NCBI GenBank assembly: GCA_013398055.1
Contig: VZRS01002411.1
Coordinates: 441,529-505,528, forward strand
DNA: 64,000 nt
Source of the DNA: Ifrita kowaldi
Taxonomy: Eukaryota; Chordata; Aves; Passeriformes; Cinclosomatidae
Direction of reading: 5' to 3'
The notes under the pieces were generated by a model, which saw only the letters and a list, made by a program, of their open reading frames with translations, had not been told where the DNA came from and searched no databases. This document shows positions 27,251 through 39,400 of this stretch, piece by piece; within the stretch, counting starts at the first letter, position 1; the number at the start of each line of letters is the position of its first letter. The translations under genes were made by a program, and so were the position numbers.

Positions 27251-27436
27251 CCAAACTGCACCGCAGTCAGTGGGGGAGCCCCTGAGGAGCCCACCTGCCT
27301 GCCTGCCCCAGGGCCACACTCCCTACACAGCTGCTCCAGCCACTCAGTACAAATCCACTTTCCAGACCCACCTGGAGCCACACACACCACCTTACTGCCC
27401 TACCCATGCACTCCAGTTTCCAAACAGCTTCCTTGT

Positions 27437-27650
27437 CCATCTCAACATGAGGAAGAGCTTCTTTACACTGAGGCTGGCAGAGCACTGGAACAGGCTGCTC
27501 AGCAAGGTTGTGGATTCTCCCTCTCTGGAGGCATTCAAAACCTACCTGGACGTGTTCCTGTGTCACCTGCTCTAGGTGACCTAGACTAGGTGGACTAGGT
27601 AATCTCCAGAGGTCCCTTCCAACCCTAACTATTCAGTGATTCTGTCATTT
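27437..27650 (+). mobile_element. CR1 LINE 3'-end fragment, opposite orientation
   Basis: Plus-strand CR1 3' end. Translated text includes LNMRKSFFTLRLAEHWNRLL and VVDSPSLEAFKTYLDVFL. The terminal block reads AGAGGTCCCTTCCAACCCTA followed by the degenerate ATTCAGTGATTCTGTCAT terminus. It lies about 190 bp from the preceding CR1 and faces the other way, so the two form an inverted pair. Confidence 0.93.
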
Positions 27651-27856
27651 GTATTGTGCTGCACCATGCCTGTATTGGGTGCCACAGCTGTCCTCAGTGA
27701 GTTTTGGCAACTGAATTTGTATTTGTTGATAATTTCTATCTTGTGCTACTTGCTTTTATCTCTAAAAACATGGACCATAAAATACTGAGGACAGATATTT
27801 GTAAAATATTAAGGACAAATATCCCTGGCCAGAGTTACAACCTATCTGTACATCAG

Positions 27857-27898
27857 CAGTATCAGTTTTATGTCTATCAGTATCACTTTTATGCCTAT
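27857..27898 (+). repeat. Two-copy 21-bp tandem repeat
   Basis: CAGTATCAGTTTTATGTCTA (+T) is followed directly by a 21-bp copy differing at two positions. About 75 bp upstream (27777-27826) another pair of roughly 24-bp imperfect copies reads AAAATACTGAGGACA and AAAATATTAAGGACA. Confidence 0.85.
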
Positions 27899-30802
27899 GA
27901 ACATATATTTGAAATGCAACAACAAGATATGTTAACGTGAAAGCAGATTTCTCTGGAGATAATGCAAACCCTAGAGGCTGATTTAGTCTTGGTGTCTGCT
28001 TAGCACACAGCAAACCTTGTCTTTGGTATCACTTCAGATACCCACGTGCGATTCCTCAGAACTCCTCAGGAGAATGCTGACCACCTTCCTCCTTTGGCAG
28101 GTACCTGACTGCCTTATCCAAGCATCTCCAATGCAGCTACAAAGTTCTTTTGACAGAAAGGCACAATGCAAAAATCCTTCACTCCAAGGGAAGGGCACTG
28201 GCACTCAGGAGTCACTAACCATAACACTCACCTCTTTGTTGGCCGGCCTGTCATTCCTATCAGAAATGCACCCAAAGGTCAGGATGGGGCTTCAGGAGAT
28301 GTTGCTTGAAGAGTGTATTGTGCAAGAAATAGATAACAAAGTGCCTGTTCCTGGTAAAATACAAAGGAAGTGCTTAAACTGACTTTTGGTTTTGCAACAT
28401 CAGGATTCCTATCTCTTATTCTAGAATTAAATTTCTGTGCAACATGGGAAAGTGAGCAAGTAGTTTTCACAGACGATCAATGAACTTTTTTTTTTACAAA
28501 AGTATTGGAAAATGTTGCTTTAGGGAACTATAGAACAGCTTGCAAACAAAAGTTGATTATATCCTGAATAGTATTGCTAATTCTAAAAATAATGTTTATG
28601 ATCTCGAAAATATTAGCAGTGATTGAAGTTACACTCTAACACGTTCAGCTGTTTAAAATACGTAGTTGCTCCAGACACATCTTCAGCGCTATATACCTAA
28701 TTAAGTAGTGAATTAAAGTGCCTATTTATCACATCCTAAAAGAGCTGTTTTCAGTGCATTTTCTTTCATCTTTCCTCTACTGGGCATTTATTGGTTTTGA
28801 CTCATTCCAGCATATTATAGCTATCAACACCTGTGCCCATTTAGGAATGAATTCCAGTACAAATCATAGTGAATTGAATAGACATCTCAAAGATGCATCA
28901 CAATTGTTGCAATATATTTAGAAACTCAAACAAGGAAACAAACAAATTCTGTAAAAGTGATTTAAATAACAAATAAGTTATCTTTATAAACAGCTTATCT
29001 CCTTGAGAACAAAGAATAAACAAGGCAACAAGAGCTGGGTTTTCTTCCATTATTAACACAGATCACAATATGAATGGGTGAAATGTCAAGAATAATTGGA
29101 GAAAATGACAGTATAATCTTCAGCAAAAACATCTGATTTATTTAAATTGTCACTGTTTTTTTCTTAACCTTGCTATGCAAGGCAGCACAGAAAAACTTCT
29201 CATTTGGATCTATTCTGACATCTTCTACCTAAATGAGTAAACCCTCTGCAATGCTATGAACCTTCTATACACTGGCCAACTAAAATGTCACCATGCACTG
29301 GATTGCACATCCCAGGAACTCACTGTCCTTTGGCTGTAAGCACTTGCCAAAACCAAGGTTTGGTGTTAACCTAAACAAACAGGACTTTTAAGTACATTTC
29401 TGCAGATTACCATGGTTTATGTCCTGTACCAGGCACAGATCCATTTTGTGGTACATTTGTACCCTTCATTCCCTGTACCCGTGCCTTTGCTCACCTTCAA
29501 AAATGTGGCATTGAAATTGTATAGAAATTAATTTGGCACTTGTTCAACCCTGCTGCATTATTACTCTGCTAGCTAACCAAAAGTGGTCTGTAACAGGAAT
29601 AAAACAGGAATAGAAATGAGGGGTAAAATCAAACCACTCCAGATGTCTCCTCTGGCCTCTAGTGGTATAACTGCATTGCTTTTAGAAATTTGGATGTGCT
29701 GAACCCCATAGGGATGGATTTGTCCAAGAGTCTTTGGGTCTCTACCAGAACCATTCTGAGTTTCTGCACAAGGAGGGCTGGGTTTACCTGACTGCAAGGC
29801 TCCAAGATATTCCCACCATGGGAAATATCTTTGGTTCCCAAACACAAAGGTACTTTTGATATAGAACTGACCATTCAGCCTACTCTACGAAAATGGATTT
29901 TGCGGGTAGTTTTCATCAACACAGTTTCCATCAAAACTCATTTTCCTGGGATTATGTCAAAACACTTGGGGGTGGTCTTGATATTAACTTCATCTATTTT
30001 GAGACAGTCAAATATGCTGTTAAAAATCTACATTGCTTATAAAGCCTCAGGTTCATAAAACCGCATAAGTGTTCCCAAAATTATGGACTTACAGCCATTT
30101 TCACTATCTGTTTACAGCTTGCATCTCAGTCAGCTCAAATAGCTCAATATGTTAGAAATTCACTGCAGTATTTCAGCTACACAGGCACTACTCAGTATCT
30201 CTCAGAAAAGGAGTTCACAGTATATGTATGTATATATAAATGTAGTTATTACAAATTATGTTTAAAAGCTTAATATTATTATCTTGCAGGCAGGAGCACA
30301 ATGCAGACATTTAAACATCATATTTCAAAGCACTGGCAGCTACTGCAGGGATCAGGAAGTCATTTTTCCACACAAGGCATTTCACAATTAGTTCAATGCC
30401 TTGTGGGTTTTGCCTTGTCCTGAGTCAGCATTCCCCACAAGTTCTGACAAAATATGCCTGTGCTGTCTAAAATGTGCTAACCTGGGCAGTTGTCAGAAAG
30501 GCTGGAGAGTCCTGACTGGCTAACGGAGAGATTTGGTTTCCTTTCCTGTTAAATGCAACTCTTTCTTTTGAAAAACAAAGAAAGAAACCAAAAACTATTG
30601 GAGAAGTATTACTATACAAAATTCCAGAAGTAATCATCCATTAATACTGCTTCTATGGGTCCTTGCTGTGAGACTCTGGCATCCATTTTGCCACTTGAAG
30701 TTATGCCAGAAAATCTTTGCGTCATAGTTGAATAAACAAGGTGTAATAACAAATCAGTGAGTACCTGATTGTTAAAGAATTTAGGTTCACTAGGATTTTC
30801 AG

Positions 30803-30890
30803 TGATGTCACAGAATATGCTGGCTTGGAAGGGACCCAGAAGGATCATTGAGTCCAACTCTAAATGCTTGATCTAATCTTTGAACCTATA
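30803..30890 (-). mobile_element. CR1 (CR1-X-like) 3'-end fragment
   Basis: Plus-strand text has the CACAGAATATGCTGGCTTGG motif, then GAAGGGACCC and GATCATTGAGTCCAACTC. That is the reverse complement of the CR1-X-type 3' end common in songbirds. Confidence 0.85.
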
Positions 30891-31059
30891 AACACAGCTG
30901 ACCTCTCTCCCTCCAGATTTGAAATTTGGCCCAAAGTGCATGTCAGAAACGGAATTAAAAATTTCTTTTCTGAGTTTATGCTCACCTTCATGCTGAGAAA
31001 AGAACCTTTCTAGCAAGAAGAAACAACTACAGACAGCATAACTCCAGTCTCATGATCAC

Positions 31060-31109
31060 AAAAAAAAAAAAAAAANGATACAAAAAAAAAAAAAAAAAAA
31101 AAGAAAAAA
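31060..31109. repeat. Poly-A tract with one unresolved base
   Basis: Two A runs of about 16 and 21 bases flank a GATAC core, with an N at 31076. It is probably a homopolymer the assembly could not size. Confidence 0.9.
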
Positions 31110-32540
31110 TGGAACACGATTCAAAGCAAACAAATGGATTTTCTGAGGACTGGAAGGAACCAAAGAGGCCCACAGGACTCTGCTTTTCCCCTACCTTCAT
31201 TCCTTCTCCGTGCCTCATTAGCCAGTGTGGCATTTATGCTTTCACGTGTTGTAAGGGGGGCGCTAGTCATGAAGCTGGGCGTCTTCCCCGTTGTCTCCCA
31301 GGTCAGACGAGTTATATTCGGCTTCCATGGAAAAAACAGAGAGGGGACACCTCATCAAATCACCTTTATATACCAATGCTGTTGACAAGTAGGCACTAAA
31401 ACACTCCCTGTAGCCTCCACAAGGCTCTCCACCACCAGTCATCCCAGATAGGAAAAGCAGACAGAATAGAGGCGCTCAGATGGTGTGCTGTGAGAAAAGC
31501 ATTCGACTTAAGCCTCACCCTTAGTATCTACCCAGCTTGAGAACATATTCTTTATTCATCACAGACTCAGCAACTTCCCAAATGTACAGTATTGGACATT
31601 TTTTTGTTGCTTTGAACAAATAACAAAACCAGGCTTGGCCAGGAGCCAGACAACATGTTATAGTTAAGACAACACCAGTGCTGTGTTTCTTTTTCACATT
31701 TGCAGTGAGATGTGGCAGCATAGGTTGTGTAACAAACAAAAGCTTTTCCAGATGCATATGTGACCTCAGTAGAATTAATGAGTTTTTTCTTGCCTTGCTG
31801 CACGACCAGTTTATTAACTAGTATAAGTCAGGTAGAGGTCCCCTTCACTCCTGCTTTGTAAAACTCTTATCAGCTTAATTTCTGTTTATAAAGTGAATTA
31901 TAAAGTTGGCAGCTATTAGTGAAAAGAAAGGAAGGTGCACTAGTAAGTGGGAGAAATAACACTGAAGGAGTGATGACAAGGAAATTCACAGGAAAGTTAC
32001 CAAGCAAACCACCCATCATATACTGGTTATAGGGATGAACTATTTTTGTACCTTGGGATCATCTCTGCTTTCTGATTACCTTTTTATTAACATAGACAAC
32101 AGCTAACTAAACTTGCCAGATGTTAACTTTGTGTCTCTTGGATACGATTTGTGGGCAGCCTGCCATTTTACCCATTGCCCACACAGATTTTTGGAAAAAA
32201 TATTAATAGTTTTCACACAGTCTCATTCTACCTGGATAGTAAAGGAACATCTCTAGAACCCTTTCATAAGAAAAGAAGGAAGGAAAATGATATATGCATT
32301 TAATCACTGGAGGGGTTTTAACAGGTATTAAAAAAATCTGGAAGTCCTCCAAGATGATAGAGTAATTTATAAATAATAGTGGATTAATAGAATTTCTATT
32401 CACTGAGGTTTTAAGTGCATCAAGAGAGCAAATACTGCACTACTTTGGGCAATAGTTCTTTTATCGTAGCACACAACCTACTTAATCAGATAATGAGAAA
32501 TAAAGACATTATGTCCTGGAAGGGGACAATTCTGTCGCCT

Positions 32541-32592
32541 CTGCTTTTCCCTTTCTCTCATTTTCTTTCTTTCTCTTTCTTTCTTTCTTTCG
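32541..32592 (+). repeat. CTTT-rich pyrimidine microsatellite
   Basis: An imperfect (CTTT)n run on the plus strand, about 350 bp upstream of the SNX3 CpG island. Confidence 0.85.
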
Positions 32593-33064
32593 TTATTTTA
32601 GTAACTCACTCTGTAAACGCAATTTTCCTGTCCTATCCTTTATGAACTCTTTAGCTTTGCAAGCTATGAGGACATAAAATCTGGTCCCGTTAGTAATATT
32701 GTTATTAAATGTGTATCATTTGTTAAAATTGCAGTAAGTTTTAAAAGGTTAAGGCTACTACAACCAACACCGTCACCTTGATTGCAGCTTGGGTCAGTGA
32801 CTCAAGACTTTGTTTTCAACACAAATCTCTTGGTGGGCATCTCCTCCAGCCTACGTTTGCACCGGGTTGATTCCTTTTGCCTAACACCTTGCCCATACAG
32901 CATTTCCTACCCAGCCTTTTTATTCCCCGAAGGATGGGAATCTGTGGGAAGAGCCGAGCCACCCCGCAGAACTCCACCACCACCGCCACCGCCCCCACAC
33001 CCGGCCGAGGGGGCGGGCGGGCCCGACAAACCAGCTCTCCCGGCCAGAGCGCCGCGCCCCCAGT

Positions 33065-33085
33065 GCCCGCTGGGATGTGTAGTTC
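33065..33085 (-). promoter_or_regulatory. ZNF143/SBS-type motif, minus orientation
   Basis: Plus strand reads GCCCGCTGGGATGTGTAGTT. Its complement carries the ACTACANNTCCCAG core of the Staf/ZNF143 binding site. About 50 bp separates it from a second copy in the opposite orientation. Confidence 0.72.
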
Positions 33086-33133
33086 AGAACGCGGGCTACC
33101 GCGCCAGGCTTGAGGAAGCGATGCTGCCCTCGA

Positions 33134-33155
33134 GAACTACATTGCCCAGCGTGCC
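33134..33155 (+). promoter_or_regulatory. ZNF143/SBS-type motif, plus orientation
   Basis: Plus strand reads GAACTACATTGCCCAGCGTG followed by CC, matching the ACTACANNNCCCAGNNTGC core. It lies about 150 bp upstream of the SNX3 start codon. Confidence 0.75.
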
Positions 33156-33302
33156 TTGCCCGCGCGCGCGGGCGGTGGGCGCGGGTGCGCGTTGCCGGGC
33201 AGTCAGCTGGGCGCGGGGCGGGCGGTCGGGCGGCGCGGGTGGCGGTGGCAGCGGCGCTCGGGGTTCGGTCGCTGGCTAAGGGGAGAAGGCGCCCGCTCCG
33301 CC

Positions 33303-33464
33303 ATGGCCGAGACCATCGCGGACACCCGGCGGCTGATCAGCAAGCCGCAGAACCTCAACGACGCCTACGGGCCGCCCAGCAACTTCCTGGAGATCGACGT
33401 GGGCAACCCGCAGACGGTGGGGGTGGGCCGCGGCCGCTTCACCACCTACGAGATCCGCGTCAAG
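33303..33464 (+). CDS. SNX3: SNX3 coding exon 1
   Basis: 54 codons from the ATG to donor GTCAAG|GTGAGA. It encodes MAETIADTRRLISKPQNLND and then the first PX strands, ending FTTYEIRVK. It leaves in phase 0. Confidence 0.98.
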
Positions 33465-36400
33465 GTGAGACAGCGCCGGCCCGGCCCGGGAGCCGGGTTG
33501 GCGGTGTCGGGCCCTCGTGTCGCCCGGGGCTGGCTGGGGTGGCGGTGACGGGCTCCCGCCGCCGTGTCCTTCAGGACCCGTGTCACGGCTACTGCGGTGC
33601 GCGGCGCCGGGAGGCGGTGGCAGAGCCGCAGTGGATTCTCCATGCTCGGCCTGAGGTTGATAACTCCGTGACGGGCTCCTGGTAGCTAAGGCGATGCAGC
33701 TCGGTTCAGATAACTAAAGGACGAGTGCTCTTTCGGCTGTGCTGTGTACAGCTTGTCCTCAGACTGAAATATCGCTGTACTGTGAGCAATTGCTTGTCTG
33801 TCTCCAGGTAAATAGAGGAGGGCAAACTCAGCTCTCTGAGGTGGAGTAATGTGGGTGGATCTGCCCTGAGGAAGAGGTCAAGTTCAGGATTCCAGCGGCC
33901 TCAAAAAGTACATAGAGAATGTGTAAATAAGTCTAGTGGACAGACGCGCTAGATCAAAGCCAGCTAAAGTGATAAGGTCTGTATGGGGGAGGGCTTCCTG
34001 TTTTCTTTTGTACCTGAAATACAATTGTAGTGCCTAATAAATAGGGCTGTTTCTCGCGATGTGCTGCTGTCAAATACTTCCTAGTAACACTAGAATCCTT
34101 CCTAGCTGGAAGGGCTGTGTTCACTGACTTGCCCCAAAGGCTAGTAGTCTTGAGCTTGAGAAGAGCTGTGTGAAGTCATTAGTGTGTTCCCTGGCCTTTC
34201 CAGGGCCCAGAGGAATGGTCAAAAAATGCAATGTCTACAGCATAGTCCTTACCTGTGGCTGGTAGGGACTTGAAGCAGGGAATCCTTTTTGGTCTACATT
34301 GCCAGAAATAAGCTGGGTTGAGAAAGCTGATGTCTTATAGATGGAGGTTTTTTTTATAGCTTTTGGTTGAGTCTGCTACCTTGTGTAGCTTTACTCTGTT
34401 ACAGCTGATGGAACCTGGTCAGTTGTTATAGTAAGCAATAAAAGATGAAGCTTTATTGACTCCCTGCACACATTCTCTGCAATATGAGTTCTTCACAGCA
34501 GGGAAGGATACAGCTGAGGGCTGCTGCCTTGGTCACTAAAATTCACCGGACAAGACTTAACCTTGTGTGGATTTTCTGGTGTTAAAGGTCTGAGTCCCCA
34601 GCTTAGTGTAACCTTACTTAAAAAAGAAAAATCAGCTGAAATCTAAAGCTACTAGGGAGGATACTTCTTTATTTCTGATGCTTATAAATTGTGTTCAGTA
34701 GCTGTTCCTGTGTTTCAGGATGTCAGTGGGGTAGGAGGAATAAACTAACACGCTTTTAGTCTATGTTTGACCTCTGTGTGAGGTCAAACTAGAACTTGCA
34801 GATTTGTGTTGTATTGCACCGCCCTTATCAGAACCCTAGCAATCCACTTAGAAGAAAGATGTAATTCTACCTTGCTGGAAAGTATTTGCACCTTAAGTTC
34901 CTGATAACGTTTCTTTCCATGAGACTGAGCATTTGGAATGGCTGGATCCAGGGAAGATGATACAAAAGGGACTTGGCCATGAATTAGGTCAAATTTCCTG
35001 TGATTAAAAAATGACAATTTTTAAAAATACTCAACTGAAGTTCTTCATCAGAAAGGAAAGCAGAAAAACAGGTTTTGAGACAGGTTAGTCTTAGTCCACC
35101 TGCTGTTTGGGGTAGAAAATTCTGGATTCCTGTTGTAATGAAGACCAAGAATGATTTGAACAAATGCACACTGTGATAGTACTGTGACCTTCCTCTGTTC
35201 TTCCTTCCAGACTGATACAATGTAAACATTGCATCCTCCACCCTCCTTGCTTGCATCTGTACATGCTTGGTATACAGGACTGTCTCTTTGATTGTTCCCT
35301 TTCCAGTTGTGCACTGGTGTACACGTAGTTCATAGCTACCATGAACTGTAAAATTGAGTTTTATGTCTCTGTGTGCTGGAAGGCTACAGAGCAGGTAATA
35401 CAAGTCATGCAGAATTATGTTCACTGTCTAAACTTGTATCAATTAACTGCTTCTCAGCAGAGCACGGACCATGTCGCTAATATGCAAGTTTCAGCACAGA
35501 GGAAGAATTCAAACATGAATTGCTGTGGTATTGTATTTGTGAAAGACAGACCTAGTAGCATAAGCTGCTTGTTGGAGTGTGGCTGACAATGGCCACCAGC
35601 TGGCTTCTGTGGTTTGACAACTGCTTGTGGTTACAGAAAGTAAGAAGGTAGCAGCTGATGTGCAGTTTCCCCCAGCAGTGCTGGTAGTAGCAGCAGAACA
35701 AACCTGAGGAGATGGTATGAGTTACCTGTGTCCTATCTGGGGAGCTGCATCTTCAAGTAACACCAACAGTAAAATGTTGAGTGTGCAGAAATGGATGGCT
35801 TAACTGCTGCCAAATTCTGGTGAAAGCTAAAGGACAGCAGCCTCATGTTACAGCTGGAGATCATTCTAAGCCAGAAACATTGTCAGAGAGGACACTGAAA
35901 TTCAAGTTTGCGTTGAGACAATTAGACTTGTACCATTGTCATGGTGTTTACAGACTCTGTAATTCTATCTTTGTCTGAATCTCAAAGCTTAGCTTTTGGG
36001 GTTTTTTGGAAAGACTGAACTTGCTAGCAGACTCTTGAACTGATACTTGATAAAAAGTATCTTGCAAAATATATGTGTGTGAAATACTGCAGTTTCCTCA
36101 AAGCTTTTATTGGCAAGCTTTCTACTGGTACTGCAGTTGAAGCATATCTGTTGTCTGGAAAGCAGCAAGTGGAACAACTTCATGCTTTAGTTCTTGTAAT
36201 GCTGTACTCATCAAGTTCTGGTGGAAGTCAGAAAGCCTAATGGGGAACTCTAAAGTTTTGAGTAGATTGCTCAGCAGTACGCTACTGTGTATGCTGGTCA
36301 GTAGTATTTTGGAACTTTGGAAGGCTTGTCACAGCGAGTGTCTCTGAGCAGGGTGCCTGTGTGCTGGGGTAAATGCATGATGCTTTGACAGGCCTTTGAG

Positions 36401-39400
36401 GAATCTTGAGAGGAGTGCTGCAGGTAGACCCTATGCAGCACTTCTAGCTGGGCACCTTACTTCACAGATGGACAGTTGGCCAAAGTATTGACTTTCTGAG
36501 CCTGAGTCTGTGCATTAAATAACAGTCTGTTCTTGGCAAGCTGGACAAGGTGATGACAGAAAGATTTCCACTGTAGCAACCGCTATAAGGCACACAGTGT
36601 GGCAGTGTGCCACTACAGTGCAGCCTAGCAATGAAAGTCAAATGTCTTGTTCAGAAATAAGTGATAGAAAATGCCACCCTGCTGTGCTAAAATAGCAAAT
36701 TCGAGTGGGTCATGTTTTTGACAGGGTACTTGAGAATTTGCTTTCCATCAGCAGCATCAGGCAGTGCGTTTGTTCCATTCTGAGGTGTCCTTTGTGTGTG
36801 AAGGCTGAGGGTGAGCTAAACTGGGAATAATGCAGTAGGGTATAAAGCTCCAAGTGCTTCTTTTAGCAAAATAAAACTTGATAAAGTACTCATCTCATCT
36901 GAAGATATCTAGATGATCACAATATGGTGACTGTGCAGCATTTAAAACTAGCATAATTAACTAGACTTTCTGCTAAAGTAATACAGTAAACTACTTCGTT
37001 GCCCTTACCTCTTGAGGAAGAATGTGAACCAAAAGTCACATTTTAAGTGTAAATACCCTTTCATGCTGTTTCTCACAAGTCTTTATTAGCTCTTCTCTCC
37101 TTCTTACTAAACCTTTTCAGGCTGGGCTTGTTCAAGTCAACGCTTCTGAATGAGGGCATGCGAATACCTGTTACTATTTATGGGTTAAAAGCCAGTCCTC
37201 TCTCTGAATTCCAGGAAGCAAACATAGAACAAATTACAATTGTCATATTATCATCCTACAGCATGTATTTAGTCCTCAATCCAGTTCCAGGTATCATTTG
37301 TCTTCTACTGTAGTTGAGACATCATTTTCTTGATAAATGGGTCAAAAGGAAGGTCTTTGCTCGAGCAGATTCCGTGCAATAGCTTCAGCTGTTAAATCCT
37401 TTAAGGAGACAAGACTTAAGCTTTACAAGCTAACTCTAATCCAGTAACTGGTGACACACATCAGAGCCATACACCCAGTGTAAAGTCAGTGCCATAGGAG
37501 ATAAGCACTTTGGTTAGAATACTGTCAGCAAAGCATATGGGTATCCAGGAACTTGCTTCAAATTGAGAAATATCCCTTTGGCAGCCCTGAGAATATCTCA
37601 CTTGGTTCGAGCATGCTGCTAATAACACCAGGCTTGTGGATTCAATCCCTGTGTGGGCTGTTCACTTAAGAGTTGGACTTCATGATACTTATGAATCCCT
37701 TAGAATGTTCAGTAATCTGCAAATAAACTGTTAACACTATTTCGTCTGGTTTTGTTTCTGTAGAAGAGTGACTTCTGTGCTGCCCATTTTGGTTGGGTTT
37801 GTCACCAAGGATAAAAGGTTAAATCATCTCTTCATGGTTAGTGAGAACTTGTAGAGAGGTCATTGATATTCGAATTGACAGTTAGAACTATAATAAAATA
37901 CCTGTTACAGGAGCTATTAGTCCAAGTAGTTAAATAATTCTTTTTCATCAAAGCAAAGCCAAACTAAAAGCCTTTGTCATCTTAGTTCTGTTCTTCAATG
38001 TTGAATGGCCTGTTGCCTCTAATCAGTATTACTAAACTTGGCACTAAGGTATACCTTAGCTTTTTGAGATTCCATAATGCAGTGGCCTGTCCTGGGGTGT
38101 AGAAAGGGAATGCCTTGCTGTGCTTCCAGATATTGTGAAATGCAATAGTTGGGTGTTACCAATGCTCTTTAGGGCACCAGCCAGGTTTCCTGTATCTTCT
38201 GCAGAAAGACTTCTGTAGACCTGCAGAGGTGCTCAACTGTGTAGGTCCAGTGTGGGGAAGGAAATGAATACACAGGCTGTGAAGTGCCTGCAGTGTTAAG
38301 AATAGTACTGGTTTCAAGGGATTGGGGAAGTTTATCTGAGTACTGCTGAACTCGAGCTGCTTTTGAAAGTCCTGTTCTCCCCTTAACCAATTTTTTCAAG
38401 ACCTAGTTTGGATACAGTATTTACATCTCAGCATGTTTATAGTAGTCTGACCTGTGACTTACTGATTGGAATCCGACTGCTGTGATCAAATCAAGTTAGA
38501 CTAACACAGAAAATGAACTGAAAGTGTAACTTGCTCAGAAAGCCCTTGTCTTGTGCCATGTTTTGCAAAGTGGTGCTCTTGATCTGGTGGATGTGTTTTT
38601 GAAATGGTTTGTCCTTGAACAGTTCCAAATCTCCTGTCCTTCGTGTTTGGCAGGGTTTGAAGCTGCAGATTCTTCCCCCACTATGAAAAGAATCAAATCT
38701 GCCCTTCCTGTAGTTTACTTCAGCATTGTACACTTTAATAGTTGAAGCTTGTGGTGGAGTCATGACTAAACACTGACTCAGTGTGGATGTGTTTAGGGAT
38801 GCATAATCAGCAGTAATTCTCTATTTCTCTACTACTACAAATCTTGCATAACACTGCAAGTCTGCTCTAACTGTAGTAAATTATGCTTTTAAAATCCATT
38901 CTAGACACTGCTACCCATTACATATTTTCAGACTCCTCTACAAAGAATAAAAATGCAGTGATTCAGGTGACCATTTTTCTGTTCTACAGCCCGGGTACTG
39001 CACCTTTACAAACATTAACTGTTTCTTCAAGCAGTAATTCAGAAAAGGATAACTGGAAGGCTAAGAATTTCCAAGAGCACTGACTAGGGAAACCGAGAAG
39101 TAGAACGGCTTGGATGAAAGAATCCTCCAAAGACAGGAAAGTGGATTTACTCTTGAGCAGCTGTTTTTTCTGTAGAGGTTTGTAATTAAACTAGGTTCAA
39201 GAGGCTTTTCCAAAGGTATTGGACTAGTTTGGCATTGATACCTGTTACTGTGTAAATAAAATAACCAAGTCTCTAAATAGTGCTTCTTATTAGTATATTA
39301 GTTTAACTGGTGACTTGCACTCCTTTTATTTCAGTGCATAGAGTGCAGGCCTTGATTGTCATGTTTTAAGATTGCACTCCAGTACAGTACAGAACAGACC

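Larger units (their letters stand above)
27651..32940. other. Spacer between AFG1L and SNX3
   Basis: No gene is supported. It holds two short tandem duplications at about 27777-27898, a CR1-X-like fragment at 30803-30890, a poly-A tract with an N (31060-31109), and a CTTT-rich microsatellite (32541-32592). The remainder is AT-rich unique sequence. Confidence 0.8.
32940..33560 (+). promoter_or_regulatory. SNX3: CpG-island promoter of SNX3
   Basis: Base composition switches abruptly to dense GC/CpG, spanning the proximal promoter, the 5' UTR, exon 1 and the start of intron 1. No TATA box is seen. It includes two ZNF143-type motifs (33065-33085 and 33134-33155) and NRF1-like alternating GC stretches near 33160-33190. 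Confidence 0.87.

Noticed and set aside
26543..27390. A separate protein-coding gene upstream of AFG1L on the minus strand
   Set aside because: The readable protein is the C-terminal part of CR1 ORF2, split between two frames, so it is a dead retrotransposon copy.
37580..37650. A tRNA-Ile gene
   Set aside because: The 5' half is scrambled and the acceptor stem does not pair. The CR1-like tail shows it is the head of a SINE.
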